The translations under genes were made by a program, and so were the position numbers. A model generated the notes under the pieces. It searched no databases. It was not told the origin of the DNA and worked only from the letters and a program-made list of their open reading frames with translations. Positions 1 to 10,283 of a stretch of DNA of 64,000 bases are shown here, piece after piece (the first letter of the stretch is position 1; each line of letters starts with the position of its first letter). This DNA comes from Blastopirellula sp. J2-11 (lineage in GTDB: Bacteria; Planctomycetota; Planctomycetia; Pirellulales; Pirellulaceae), in the NCBI RefSeq assembly GCF_024584705.1, contig NZ_CP097384.1, positions 5,270,001 to 5,334,000 on the forward strand. The letters are read 5' to 3'.

Positions 1-26
1 ACCGAGAGACAACGTTTCTCGGGCTT

Positions 27-42
27 TGATCTTTGACAATTT
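27..42 (+). promoter_or_regulatory. boxA-like antitermination site in the 16S leader
   Basis: The sequence TGATCTTTGACAATTT closely resembles the boxA element of bacterial rRNA leaders (E. coli TGCTCTTTAACAATTT), which recruits NusB/NusE. It lies about 190 bases before the 16S gene, a usual distance. The same bases contain TTGACA (33-38) followed 16 bases later by TGTTAA (55-60), so a promoter reading is also possible. The assignment rests on motif similarity and position only. Confidence 0.45.
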
Positions 43-233
43 GGTTGTGACCTCTGTTAAGTTCGGCGTGAGACTGGACTTCACTGAGACCGATTCAGGC
101 CTTCGGGTTGGAAGGAGTTTCAGGGAAGACAATCACGATGAACTGTATTTGAATTGTTTTGCAAAGAGCAGTTCAAACGCTTTAACTGTTGCTCATAAGC
201 GATTCGCTTCGGCGAGTCGTACAAGCATATAAC

Positions 234-2115
<1,882 letters not shown>

Positions 2116-2925
2116 ATGTCCTCTCACAAACCTGCGTCGGATCGCATTACCGTCCCTAAGTTCGTCGCGATGAAACGGGACGGCAAAAAAATCTCCATGC
2201 TGACCGCCTACGATTACACGATGGCGCAGTTGCTTGACGAGGCAGGCGTCGATTCTGTGTTGGTGGGCGATAGTCTTTCGATGGTCGTGCAAGGACACGA
2301 CACGACCTTGCCGGTTACGCTCGACGAAATGATCTATCACGCCAAAATGGTGGCGCGCGCGGTCCAACGCGCCTTGGTAATTGTGGATCTGCCGTTTCCC
2401 AGTTTTCATCTCGGCGTTTACAGTGCGATCGAAAGCGCTGGACGCATTTTGAAAGAGACCGGCGCCCAAGCGGTCAAACTAGAGGGGGGAGTCGAGCAAG
2501 CTGAAGTGATCGCAGGTCTCGTATCGGCAGGCATTCCCGTCATGGCCCATGTGGGACTGCGTCCGCAACTGGTCATGCAAATGGGAGGCTACAAAGTCCA
2601 GCGTGACGAAGAGCAACTGATGGCTGACGCCTTGGCGGCGCAAAACGCCGGAGCTTTTGGCATGGTGCTAGAGTGCGTTCCTCGCAGCGCCGCCGCGAAA
2701 ATCTCGTCCGAATTGACAATTCCGACGATCGGCATCGGCGCCGGCGTCGGCTGCGATGGCCAGGTTCTCGTGGTCAACGACATGTTGGGGCTTACCGGCG
2801 GGTACGTGCCGAAATTTGTGAAAGCATACGCAGATCTACGGGGACAAATCTCTTCGGCCGCCAAGCAGTACTGCGAAGAAGTCCGCGACGGAGCATTTCC
2901 GGCCGACAAGCATAGTTTCCAATAA
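2116..2925 (+). CDS. panB: 3-methyl-2-oxobutanoate hydroxymethyltransferase
   Basis: PanB transfers a hydroxymethyl group from 5,10-methylene-tetrahydrofolate to 2-oxoisovalerate, giving ketopantoate, the first committed step of pantothenate and CoA synthesis in the cytoplasm. The 269-residue product has family signatures: MLTAYDYT near the N-terminus, the metal-binding VGDSLSMVVQG segment, VKLEGG, MAHVGLRPQ and GIGAG. The frame is open from 1996, but the ATG at 2116 follows an AGGAAAG ribosome site at about 2097 and gives the normal length. It is the first gene after the 16S terminator, and the next gene starts 56 bases downstream on the same strand. Identification is firm. Confidence 0.96.
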   Translation: MSSHKPASDRITVPKFVAMKRDGKKISMLTAYDYTMAQLLDEAGVDSVLVGDSLSMVVQGHDTTLPVTLDEMIYHAKMVARAVQRALVIVDLPFPSFHLGVYSAIESAGRILKETGAQAVKLEGGVEQAEVIAGLVSAGIPVMAHVGLRPQLVMQMGGYKVQRDEEQLMADALAAQNAGAFGMVLECVPRSAAAKISSELTIPTIGIGAGVGCDGQVLVVNDMLGLTGGYVPKFVKAYADLRGQISSAAKQYCEEVRDGAFPADKHSFQ

Positions 2926-2981
2926 TTTCAGCAGTCGCGGGCAGCGTTTCCTTGTCGTAACTTGCTCCGCCGGAGATCGAA

Positions 2982-5048
2982 ATGGCGAATCGCCTGGCTC
3001 ACGAATCGAGTCCTTATTTACTGCAGCACGCCGCCAATCCGGTCCATTGGCGGCCCTGGGACCAAGCGGCGATCGCCGAGGCGGTCGAAACAGATAAACC
3101 GATCTTCCTATCGATCGGCTACTCGGCTTGTCACTGGTGTCATGTGATGGAGCACGAGAGTTTTGAAAACCAGGAAATCGCCGACTATCTGAACGAGCAT
3201 TTCGTCTCGATCAAGGTGGACCGGGAAGAACGGCCTGACCTAGATCAGATTTACATGAACGCGGTGCAAATGCTGACCGGTCGCGGCGGTTGGCCGATGT
3301 CAGTCTTTTTGACGCCGCAGCTCAAACCGTTCTTCGGCGGAACCTACTGGCCCCCCGCGCCGCGAGGCGGAATGCCTGGTTTTGACCAGGTATTGCGGGC
3401 CGTGATGGATGCCTGGGAAAATCGTCGCGCGATCGCCCTGGAACAGTCGGAGAAATTCGCCGAGCGTTTGCAAGAGATCGGCCAGGCCGAAGACTCTGGC
3501 GAACTGATCGACCTGCATTTGCTGGACGACGCGTATAAGTATCTCGAATCGATCTACGATTTTCGCCACGGCGGTTTCGGCGGAGCCCCAAAATTTCCCC
3601 ACACGATGGATATCGAACTCTGTCTTCGGTACAGTCGCCGCCAACCAAGTAGTCGCGCCCTAGAGATGGCGATCCACAATTTGGATCAAATGGCCCGCGG
3701 CGGCATCTACGATCATCTGGGGGGCGGGTTTGCTCGCTACTCGGTCGATGCGCGATGGCTCGTTCCCCACTTTGAAAAAATGCTGTACGACAATGCGCTC
3801 CTCGCCGGAGTTTACGTCGACGGCTATCGCGCCACCGGTCGCGAAGACTTCGCTCGCGTCGCACGAGAAACGTGCGACTACGTCCTCTACTATCTGACCG
3901 ACGAAACAGGCGGTTTCCAAAGCACGGAAGACGCCGACAGTGAAGGGGAGGAAGGGAAGTTTTATGTCTGGACTCCGCAAGAAATCGTGGACATTCTCGG
4001 AGAAGGGGAGGGGCGTCGTTTTTGTGAGATCTACGACGTCAGCGAGTCTGGAAACTTCGAGGGAAAAAACATTCTGAACCTGCCGCAGTCGATCGAAGAC
4101 TGGGGCTCCGCATCCAACCTCGACGTTGTCGAACTTCGCCGCGAACTTGATGTCGCTCGCGAAAAGCTCTTGAAGGTTCGCGACCAGCGCATCCGTCCCG
4201 CCAAGGATGACAAAGTCCTGGTCAGCTGGAATGGCCTGATGATCGACAGCCTGGCCAGAGCGGCAGGCGCTTTGAACGAACCCAAGTATCTAATCGCGGC
4301 CGAGCGAGCCGCCGATTTTGTGTTCGACAGGATGTTCGATGACTCGGGCCGACTGTTGCATTCGTATCGGCACGGCGTCGCCAAATTGGCCGCCTATTTG
4401 GACGACTATGCGAATCTCGCCAACGCTTGCATTTCACTGTATGAAGCGAGCTTCGCCGAACGATGGCTACAGCGCGCGATCGAGCTGACGAATCTTATGA
4501 TTCGTCATTTTGGCGATCCCGTTGGCGGAGGGTTCTACTTTACGGCCGACGACCACGAAAAGTTGATCGCACGCAACAAAGACATGTACGACAACAGCGT
4601 GCCCAGCGGTAATTCGATGGCGGCGGTCGTTTTGCTGCGATTGAGCGCCTTGCTAGGAAATACCGAATTGCTGGACGAAGCCGTGACGACGATCCGCGTC
4701 GCCGCGCCGCTGATGAAGAAACATCCGACGGCGACCGGCCAGATGTTGGCGGCGGTTGATCGATATTTGGGACCAGCGCGAGAAGTGGTGATTTTGGGGA
4801 ATACGGATTCCGACGCGACCAGCGAATTTTTGGCGGAACTACGTCGCCGCTACACCCCCAATAGCGTTATCGCCTGCATTTCACCAGAGACGACATTGCC
4901 TGACGATTCGCCGCTGGCTCCGATCTTTGCGGGAAAGGCTCCTTTGCCCGAGGCTGACGGAACAATTTTCGTTTGCGAGAATTTCGCCTGCCAGCGACCG
5001 GTGACGGCCGCCGAGGCGATCGCCGATCTGCGTCAATCTCCCGCGTGA
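2982..5048 (+). CDS. Thioredoxin domain-containing protein, YyaL/DUF255 family
   Basis: The 688-residue protein begins with the DUF255 thioredoxin-like domain: ESSPYLLQHAANPVHW at residues 8-23, the redox motif CHWC at 50-53, and RGGWPMSVFLTP near 107. A long alpha/alpha-toroid region resembling N-acylglucosamine 2-epimerases follows (WLVPHFEKMLYDNA near 258; KDDKVLVSWNGLM near 406). Relatives are bacterial YyaL and animal SPATA20; their substrate is not established, so no function is assigned beyond a likely cytoplasmic redox or sugar-binding role. Length is typical. It lies between panB and lysA on the same strand with short gaps, so co-transcription is possible. Confidence 0.9.
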   Translation: MANRLAHESSPYLLQHAANPVHWRPWDQAAIAEAVETDKPIFLSIGYSACHWCHVMEHESFENQEIADYLNEHFVSIKVDREERPDLDQIYMNAVQMLTGRGGWPMSVFLTPQLKPFFGGTYWPPAPRGGMPGFDQVLRAVMDAWENRRAIALEQSEKFAERLQEIGQAEDSGELIDLHLLDDAYKYLESIYDFRHGGFGGAPKFPHTMDIELCLRYSRRQPSSRALEMAIHNLDQMARGGIYDHLGGGFARYSVDARWLVPHFEKMLYDNALLAGVYVDGYRATGREDFARVARETCDYVLYYLTDETGGFQSTEDADSEGEEGKFYVWTPQEIVDILGEGEGRRFCEIYDVSESGNFEGKNILNLPQSIEDWGSASNLDVVELRRELDVAREKLLKVRDQRIRPAKDDKVLVSWNGLMIDSLARAAGALNEPKYLIAAERAADFVFDRMFDDSGRLLHSYRHGVAKLAAYLDDYANLANACISLYEASFAERWLQRAIELTNLMIRHFGDPVGGGFYFTADDHEKLIARNKDMYDNSVPSGNSMAAVVLLRLSALLGNTELLDEAVTTIRVAAPLMKKHPTATGQMLAAVDRYLGPAREVVILGNTDSDATSEFLAELRRRYTPNSVIACISPETTLPDDSPLAPIFAGKAPLPEADGTIFVCENFACQRPVTAAEAIADLRQSPA

Positions 5049-5148
5049 ACCGCAGGCGAAGGGGCGTGTCCCGATCGAGGATCAGAATCTAAAATGAGCG
5101 ATTCGATCCGCTTTATTTCCACTTTCGATGCCCAGAGGTAGACCAGCT

Positions 5149-6426
5149 ATGCCGACCGTGCCGCAATTTAAAACGTTTCGCACCGAAATCGCCGGAGTCT
5201 CGGTTCTTGATTTGGCGGCGAAATACGGCACTCCCACTTTTGTCTACGACGCCGCAAAAATTGTCGAACGAATCGAGGATCTGCGTGCGTTCGACGTGAT
5301 TCGCTACGCTCAAAAGGCCTGCTCCAATCTGGCGATCCTCAACCTGATGCGCAAGAACGGCGTGATGGTCGACGCGGTCAGCGCCTGGGAAATCCGTCGC
5401 GCGCTGGCGGCCGGATACGGCACGCAGGGAGAACCGGCGCCGCTCGTCTACACCGCCGATATTTTTGATCACGAAGCGTTGGCCCTCTGCGTCGAGCATG
5501 GACTGCACGTCAATTGCGGTTCGCCTGACATGATCGCCCAATTAGGCGAAGCGGCGCCGGGCAGCGAAATCACGTTGCGAATCAATCCTGGTTTTGGTCA
5601 TGGCCATAGCCAGAAGACCAACACCGGCGGACAACAATCGAAGCACGGCATCTGGCACGAGCAACTCAACGATTGTTTGCTGATCGCCGATCAGCACGGC
5701 GTTCGCGTGACCGGACTGCACATGCACATCGGATCGGGCACCGACCTGGAGCACTTGGCCCAGGTTTGCGGTTCGATGGAGAAAGCGGCGATCGAAGTTG
5801 GACGGACGATCACCACAATCAGCGCCGGTGGCGGCTTACCGATTCCGTACAACGCTTCGCAAACCTATGTCGATCTCGATCAGTACTTCGAGCTGTGGAA
5901 CGGCGTCCGCAATCGGCTGCAAGACTCGTTCGGACACGCGATCTCGCTGGAAATCGAACCGGGCCGCTACCTGTCGGCGGAATCCGGATTCTTACTGGCC
6001 GAAATTCGCGCCATCAAAACGATGGGCGAGAACAAATTTTATGTGGTCGATGCAGGCTTCAACAACTTGGCGCGGCCGATTCTGTACGGCTCGTACCATC
6101 CGATGTCGATCGCGCTGGCTAGTGGCGAAACGGACGAACGGCCCCATTTGGACGTCGTTGTCGGTGGACCGCTCTGCGAGTCAGGCGACATCTTCACACA
6201 GGAAGAAGGGGGCTTTGTCGGTACGCGCAGCTTGCCTGCCGCATCGATCGGCGATTTTCTCGTGATCGAGTGCGCAGGAGCATACGGCTTTGTGATGGGA
6301 TCAAATTACAATTCGAAACCCTTGGCCGCCGAAGTGTTGATTCAAGACGGCCAAACCCATTTGATCCGCGAGCGTCAGACATTTGAGAACCTGATCGCAG
6401 GCGAGCATATCCCTGGCGTAGCATAG
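5149..6426 (+). CDS. lysA: Diaminopimelate decarboxylase (PLP, fold type III)
   Basis: LysA removes CO2 from meso-diaminopimelate to give lysine, using pyridoxal phosphate. The 425-residue product shows the PLP-lysine context YAQKACSN (Lys56), where most family members read YAxKAN; the HIGSGT motif; GGGLPIPY; EIEPGRYL; and the substrate-binding CESGD near residue 350. The ATG at 5149 has AGAGGT about ten bases upstream and is preferred to the in-frame ATG at 5128. The stop codon lies inside an inverted repeat (6424-6508). Related PLP decarboxylases such as carboxynorspermidine decarboxylase share the fold, but CESGD and overall length favour LysA. Confidence 0.93.
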   Translation: MPTVPQFKTFRTEIAGVSVLDLAAKYGTPTFVYDAAKIVERIEDLRAFDVIRYAQKACSNLAILNLMRKNGVMVDAVSAWEIRRALAAGYGTQGEPAPLVYTADIFDHEALALCVEHGLHVNCGSPDMIAQLGEAAPGSEITLRINPGFGHGHSQKTNTGGQQSKHGIWHEQLNDCLLIADQHGVRVTGLHMHIGSGTDLEHLAQVCGSMEKAAIEVGRTITTISAGGGLPIPYNASQTYVDLDQYFELWNGVRNRLQDSFGHAISLEIEPGRYLSAESGFLLAEIRAIKTMGENKFYVVDAGFNNLARPILYGSYHPMSIALASGETDERPHLDVVVGGPLCESGDIFTQEEGGFVGTRSLPAASIGDFLVIECAGAYGFVMGSNYNSKPLAAEVLIQDGQTHLIRERQTFENLIAGEHIPGVA

Positions 6427-6508
6427 GGCAGGCCGCGCCTGCCGAATGCCCGCAAGCTCGATTTCGAACAGCGCCAACCACAAAGCGCGGCAGGCACGGC
6501 CTGCCCTA
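6424..6508. repeat. 85-bp element bounded by 20-bp inverted repeats
   Basis: The left arm TAGGGCAGGCCGCGCCTGCC (6424-6443) and right arm (6489-6508) are reverse complements at 19 of 20 positions. They enclose 45 bp between the convergent lysA and HAD genes, and the first three bases are the lysA stop codon. Each arm is itself partly palindromic. It could act as a bidirectional transcription stop or be a small non-autonomous palindromic element of the REP/MITE kind. No target duplication is clear, and no second copy is seen in this window. Confidence 0.75.
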
Positions 6509-6524
6509 CTTTGGGCGGCGCAAT

Positions 6525-7385
6525 TTATGCGCCGCGGGCAGCTGCGTACATCGAACGTTCACTCTCTTCCATCGGATGCGGCGTGACGCCGTGATCCCAT
6601 GCCGGAAGCATCGCGTCGTTCTCGATGTCTTCGATCAAGTCGACGACCGAATTGATCACGCGATCAGGACGGAATGCGTAGGAGGGTAAATCTTCGGCCC
6701 GCGAACCGCCGCTGAGCGTCAACGTAGCGTAATAGCCCATCTGTACGGCGCCTAGGATATCGGTCTCCATCGTGTCGCCGATCATCACGGTTTCCCATGA
6801 GCGAACGCCGAGTTCCCATTGAGCCGAACGCATCATCACCGGGCTCGGTTTACCGACGCTAAACGCCGTCTTTCCCGTCGCTTTCTCGATGAACGAAACC
6901 GTCGCTCCACAACCGCTGCGGGTACCAGACTTGGTTGGGCAGTTGGGGTCAAGATTGGTCGCGATCAATTGCGCGCCGTCGAGCACCATCTGCACCGCCG
7001 CATCCAACATCTCCAGCGTGATCGAACGCGCTTCGCCGACGACCACATAGTCGGGCGCATGATCCACAATCGCGTAGCCATTGCGATGCAGCGCATTGTG
7101 CAATCCCCCTTCGCCGATCACGAACGCTGTGCCGCCAGGCTTTTGTTTGGCCAGAAATCGCGCGGTCGCCATCGCACAAGTAAAGATGCGATCTTCGTCG
7201 ACACCAATTCCCATGCGAAACAACTTGGCCGCGACGTCGCGCCGCGTGCGCTGACTATTGTTGGTCAGGAATAAAAAAGGGATCTGCTTCTTTTTCAGTG
7301 TTGCGATAAAGCGGTCAGCGCCGTCAATCAGCTGACTGCCGCGATAGATAACGCCATCCATGTCAATCAAAAATCCAAGGCCCAT
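6525..7385 (-). CDS. HAD-superfamily phosphatase, NagD/HAD-IIA type
   Basis: The 286-residue protein has the HAD-IIA layout: motif I DMDGVIYRG (residues 8-16, nucleophile Asp8), motif II FLTNNSQ near 40, a C2-type cap, Lys in the GKPSP segment near 178, and motif IV GDTMETDI near 200. The family dephosphorylates small sugar phosphates, nucleotides or phosphoglycolate; the substrate cannot be read from sequence. An AAGGAAAG ribosome site precedes the ATG at 7385. It converges on lysA across the inverted-repeat element and is divergent from nadA. Confidence 0.92.
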   Translation of the reverse strand: MGLGFLIDMDGVIYRGSQLIDGADRFIATLKKKQIPFLFLTNNSQRTRRDVAAKLFRMGIGVDEDRIFTCAMATARFLAKQKPGGTAFVIGEGGLHNALHRNGYAIVDHAPDYVVVGEARSITLEMLDAAVQMVLDGAQLIATNLDPNCPTKSGTRSGCGATVSFIEKATGKTAFSVGKPSPVMMRSAQWELGVRSWETVMIGDTMETDILGAVQMGYYATLTLSGGSRAEDLPSYAFRPDRVINSVVDLIEDIENDAMLPAWDHGVTPHPMEESERSMYAAARGA

Positions 7386-7811
7386 CGTTCTCTTTCCTTG
7401 TTAAGTCGAACCGGTAAGCAAAAGGTCGGACCAGACTACGTTAGGCAATTGACATGCCAAACCGACAAGGCGACCGCTCTCCACCTAATTACCATCTAAC
7501 GGATTGGTTTAGGTGAAGATGTAAGGCACTGCTTAATTCATGCGCAGTGATGACGGCGGCGTCTTCCACGTTACGAGGATGCGAGCTAGCACCGCATTTC
7601 GCGCCTTGTGCGCGGCTATCTTGCGTTTCGTTGCGCATGGGTCGCTATCATGTGCCGAGCAAGGCGTTTTGGCCTATGAAAAACTATGGGAACTAACGCA
7701 GAACTTCTCACATTGATTTCTGACAGGTTTCGCTGGCCCTACAGCACGTAGTCGCCCAGAGGTATAATTGGCTGTTTCCTTCTTACTTTCGGTAGAAAAG
7801 CAAATTGCGCC
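7386..7811. other. 426-bp divergent intergenic region, no gene
   Basis: This region separates the HAD phosphatase (minus) from nadA (plus) and must carry promoters for both. It holds a 7-bp inverted repeat CACCTAA/TTAGGTG (7482-7488 and 7509-7515) with a 20-base gap, which could be an operator or weak hairpin, and a TATAAT hexamer before nadA. I see no tRNA, small ORF with a ribosome site, or longer repeat. Confidence 0.6.
7763..7768 (+). promoter_or_regulatory. Candidate -10 element of nadA
   Basis: A perfect TATAAT lies 43 bases before the nadA ATG. The -35 region at the right spacing (about 7740) reads TACAGC, a poor match, so this is a tentative sigma-70-type promoter with an atypical or activator-dependent -35. 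Confidence 0.4.
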
Positions 7812-8948
7812 ATGACGACGACGCTTGAGACTCCGGCATTCGACTTTGCTCCTTATCGCTCGCTCAGCAATGAAGAGCTGACAGATCGCATCAACGCGGT
7901 CCGCCAAAAGCAGGGAAGTCGCCTGATGATCTTGGGGCATCACTATCAGCAGGATGAGGTGATTGCACAGTCCGACTTGCGCGGCGACAGTTATCAGTTG
8001 AGCAAGATGGCGGCAGACAGCGGCGATTGTCGCCACATTGTGTTCTGCGGCGTTCACTTTATGGCCGAGACCGCAGACATCTTAGCAAATCGTCCTGAGA
8101 AGATCGCCGCTCGCGACGGGCATCGCGTCGACGTGATTTTGCCCGACATGGCGGCCGGTTGTTCGATGGCCGATATGGCGGCGATCGATCAGGTCGAAAA
8201 CGCGTGGGAAGATCTGGGCGAACTGATCGACACCAACGACATCACGCCGGTCACCTACATCAATTCGGCCGCCAGCTTAAAGTCGTTCGTCGGTCGACAT
8301 GGAGGCATCGTCTGCACGTCAAGCAACGCTGCGTCGGTTTTGAAATGGGCGTTCGCACGCACCAGTCGCGTTCTCTTCTTCCCCGATCAACATCTCGGCC
8401 GCAACACGGCGCAGACCATGGGGATCCCCAACGATCAGATGCCGGTCTGGAACCCGTACGACTTGGAGTTTGGCGGAAATACCGCCGAGGCGATTCGCAA
8501 CTCGAAAGTGATCCTGTGGAAAGGACACTGCAGCGTTCATCAGATGTTCAAGAAGGAACATGTCGCGGCGTTTCGGCGCGATTACCCCGGAATACAGATT
8601 TTGGTCCATCCCGAATGCATGCAGGAAGTGAACGAAATCGCCGACGTGTCCGGCTCGACCGGAAAAATTATCGAGACCGTTCGCAATGCGCCTGCCGGAA
8701 CCAAATGGGCGATCGGCACCGAACTCCATCTGGTGAACCGTCTGAAGCAAGAGCACCCTGAACAAGAGATTCATTTTCTCTCGCCGGTCGTCTGCATGTG
8801 CGCCACAATGTACCGGATCGACCTGGCGCATCTTTGCTGGAGTCTGGAAAATCTGGACGCAGGCAGTCCGGTAAATGTGGTGCGCGTGGATGACGAGACT
8901 TCGAAGTGGTCGCGTACCGCGCTCGAAAGAATGCTGAGCGTCACGTAA
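7812..8948 (+). CDS. nadA: Quinolinate synthase
   Basis: NadA condenses iminoaspartate with dihydroxyacetone phosphate to give quinolinate, the precursor of NAD, using a labile 4Fe-4S cluster held by three cysteines. The 378-residue product shows ILGHHYQQDEVIAQSD near residue 37, FCGVHFMAETADIL near 77, a candidate cysteine in CTSSNA, FFPDQHLGRN, the HPEC motif, and the final cysteines in VVCMCATM. Length is normal. It is a single plus-strand gene with more than 200 bases on either side. nadB and nadC are not in the window. Confidence 0.96.
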   Translation: MTTTLETPAFDFAPYRSLSNEELTDRINAVRQKQGSRLMILGHHYQQDEVIAQSDLRGDSYQLSKMAADSGDCRHIVFCGVHFMAETADILANRPEKIAARDGHRVDVILPDMAAGCSMADMAAIDQVENAWEDLGELIDTNDITPVTYINSAASLKSFVGRHGGIVCTSSNAASVLKWAFARTSRVLFFPDQHLGRNTAQTMGIPNDQMPVWNPYDLEFGGNTAEAIRNSKVILWKGHCSVHQMFKKEHVAAFRRDYPGIQILVHPECMQEVNEIADVSGSTGKIIETVRNAPAGTKWAIGTELHLVNRLKQEHPEQEIHFLSPVVCMCATMYRIDLAHLCWSLENLDAGSPVNVVRVDDETSKWSRTALERMLSVT

Positions 8949-9154
8949 TTCTCGCGCTGGCGCAGCAGCGCCGAGACAGATAGAATTCGTACAATCGGCA
9001 CGACCTGCCCCAAGGCTCGTAAACATTCTCCGCTGGAAATCCTCTGCGGCATTGCGCGCGTGATGGATGCCAGGCGAGTGTTAGAGTTGCCGAGGTTTCT
9101 ACGTATCGGCCGCTGGGCCGAACGGCAACTTTCACTTCGTCAGCGGATGCCGCC

Positions 9155-10279
9155 ATGTCGTCCCGTATTGCGATCATCGCCGTTCTGGTTCTGGTTTTCG
9201 GCTCGCTCTTGGTCTATAGCCAGTTGCGACACGAACCGCTCAAGGTCTCCGGATATATCGAAGCGGAGGATATCCGACTCGGTTCGCGCGTCGGCGGACG
9301 GATCGCCGAAGTATTAGCCGACGAAGGAGACCACGTCCAAAAAGGCCAGGTCCTCGTTCGCTTGGAACCGTTTGATCTCAACGAGCAACTGGCCGCCGCC
9401 AAAGCCGAGCAAGACGATAAGCAGGCGGTTCTCAGCAAACTAAAGTCGGGCTATCGCGTGGAAGAAGTCGCCCAAGCGAAAGCCCAAGTGGATCAATTGA
9501 CGGCACGGCTGAAGAAGCTAGTCGATGGCCCGCGAAAACAGGAAATTGACGCGGCGAGAGCAGAGCTAAAAATGGCCTCTTCCCAACTGGAACTGGCCCA
9601 AGCCAATTTCAAACGCGAAAAAGAGGTCTTCGAGAAAGGCGCCGGCACGCAGGAGAAGATTGATCGCGTCGCCGATCTCTTGCGTGAAGCCGAAAGTTCC
9701 TCGGTCGTGAGGGAGAACAACCTTTCGCTATTGGTCGAAGGAACGCGCCAGGAAGAAATTGACGAAGCTCGCGCGGCGCTCGACGAGGCGACGCAGCAGT
9801 ATGAGTTGATGAAATCCGGCTTTCGCACCGAAGATATCGCCCAAGCCGCAGCCGCCGTCGCCGCCGCAACCGCGAATGTGGCCGCGATTCAACAGCGGAT
9901 TGAAGAGCTAAATATCGTCGCGCCCAATGACGCGATCGTCGAAGCGCTCGAGTTAGAGCCCGGCGACTTGATGGCGCCCAATGCGCCGATGCTGACGTTG
10001 ATCGATCCCAACAAACTGTGGGTGCGCGCTTACGTTCCTGAAAACCATCTGAATATCGAACTTGGCCAGAAGTTGCCAATCACCGTCGATAGCTTTGACG
10101 GCGAGTTTCAGGGAGAAATTACCTTTATCGCACGGAACGCCGAGTTTACGCCTAACAATGTGCAAACGCCGGAAGAACGTTCGAAGCAGGTCTTTCGCAT
10201 CAAAGTGACCTTACTCGACGGACGTGACAAACTGCGATCGGGCATGGCGGCTGACGTTTGGCTCGAGCCGAGAAAGTAA
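9155..10279 (+). CDS. HlyD-family membrane-fusion (adaptor) protein
   Basis: The 374-residue protein has one N-terminal membrane anchor (residues 5-22), then the split lipoyl/barrel-sandwich halves (VSGYIEAEDIRLGSRVGGRI near 30; IVAPNDAIVEAL near 252). A long alpha-helical hairpin lies between them, about residues 80-245 and unusually rich in Ala, Glu and Gln. A beta-barrel domain with LRSGMAADVWLEP ends the protein. It should bridge the inner-membrane ABC exporter encoded four bases downstream to the cell envelope, like E. coli YbhG beside YbhFSR. No TolC-like gene is nearby and the cargo is unknown. Confidence 0.92.
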   Translation: MSSRIAIIAVLVLVFGSLLVYSQLRHEPLKVSGYIEAEDIRLGSRVGGRIAEVLADEGDHVQKGQVLVRLEPFDLNEQLAAAKAEQDDKQAVLSKLKSGYRVEEVAQAKAQVDQLTARLKKLVDGPRKQEIDAARAELKMASSQLELAQANFKREKEVFEKGAGTQEKIDRVADLLREAESSSVVRENNLSLLVEGTRQEEIDEARAALDEATQQYELMKSGFRTEDIAQAAAAVAAATANVAAIQQRIEELNIVAPNDAIVEALELEPGDLMAPNAPMLTLIDPNKLWVRAYVPENHLNIELGQKLPITVDSFDGEFQGEITFIARNAEFTPNNVQTPEERSKQVFRIKVTLLDGRDKLRSGMAADVWLEPRK

Positions 10280-10283
10280 TCTC

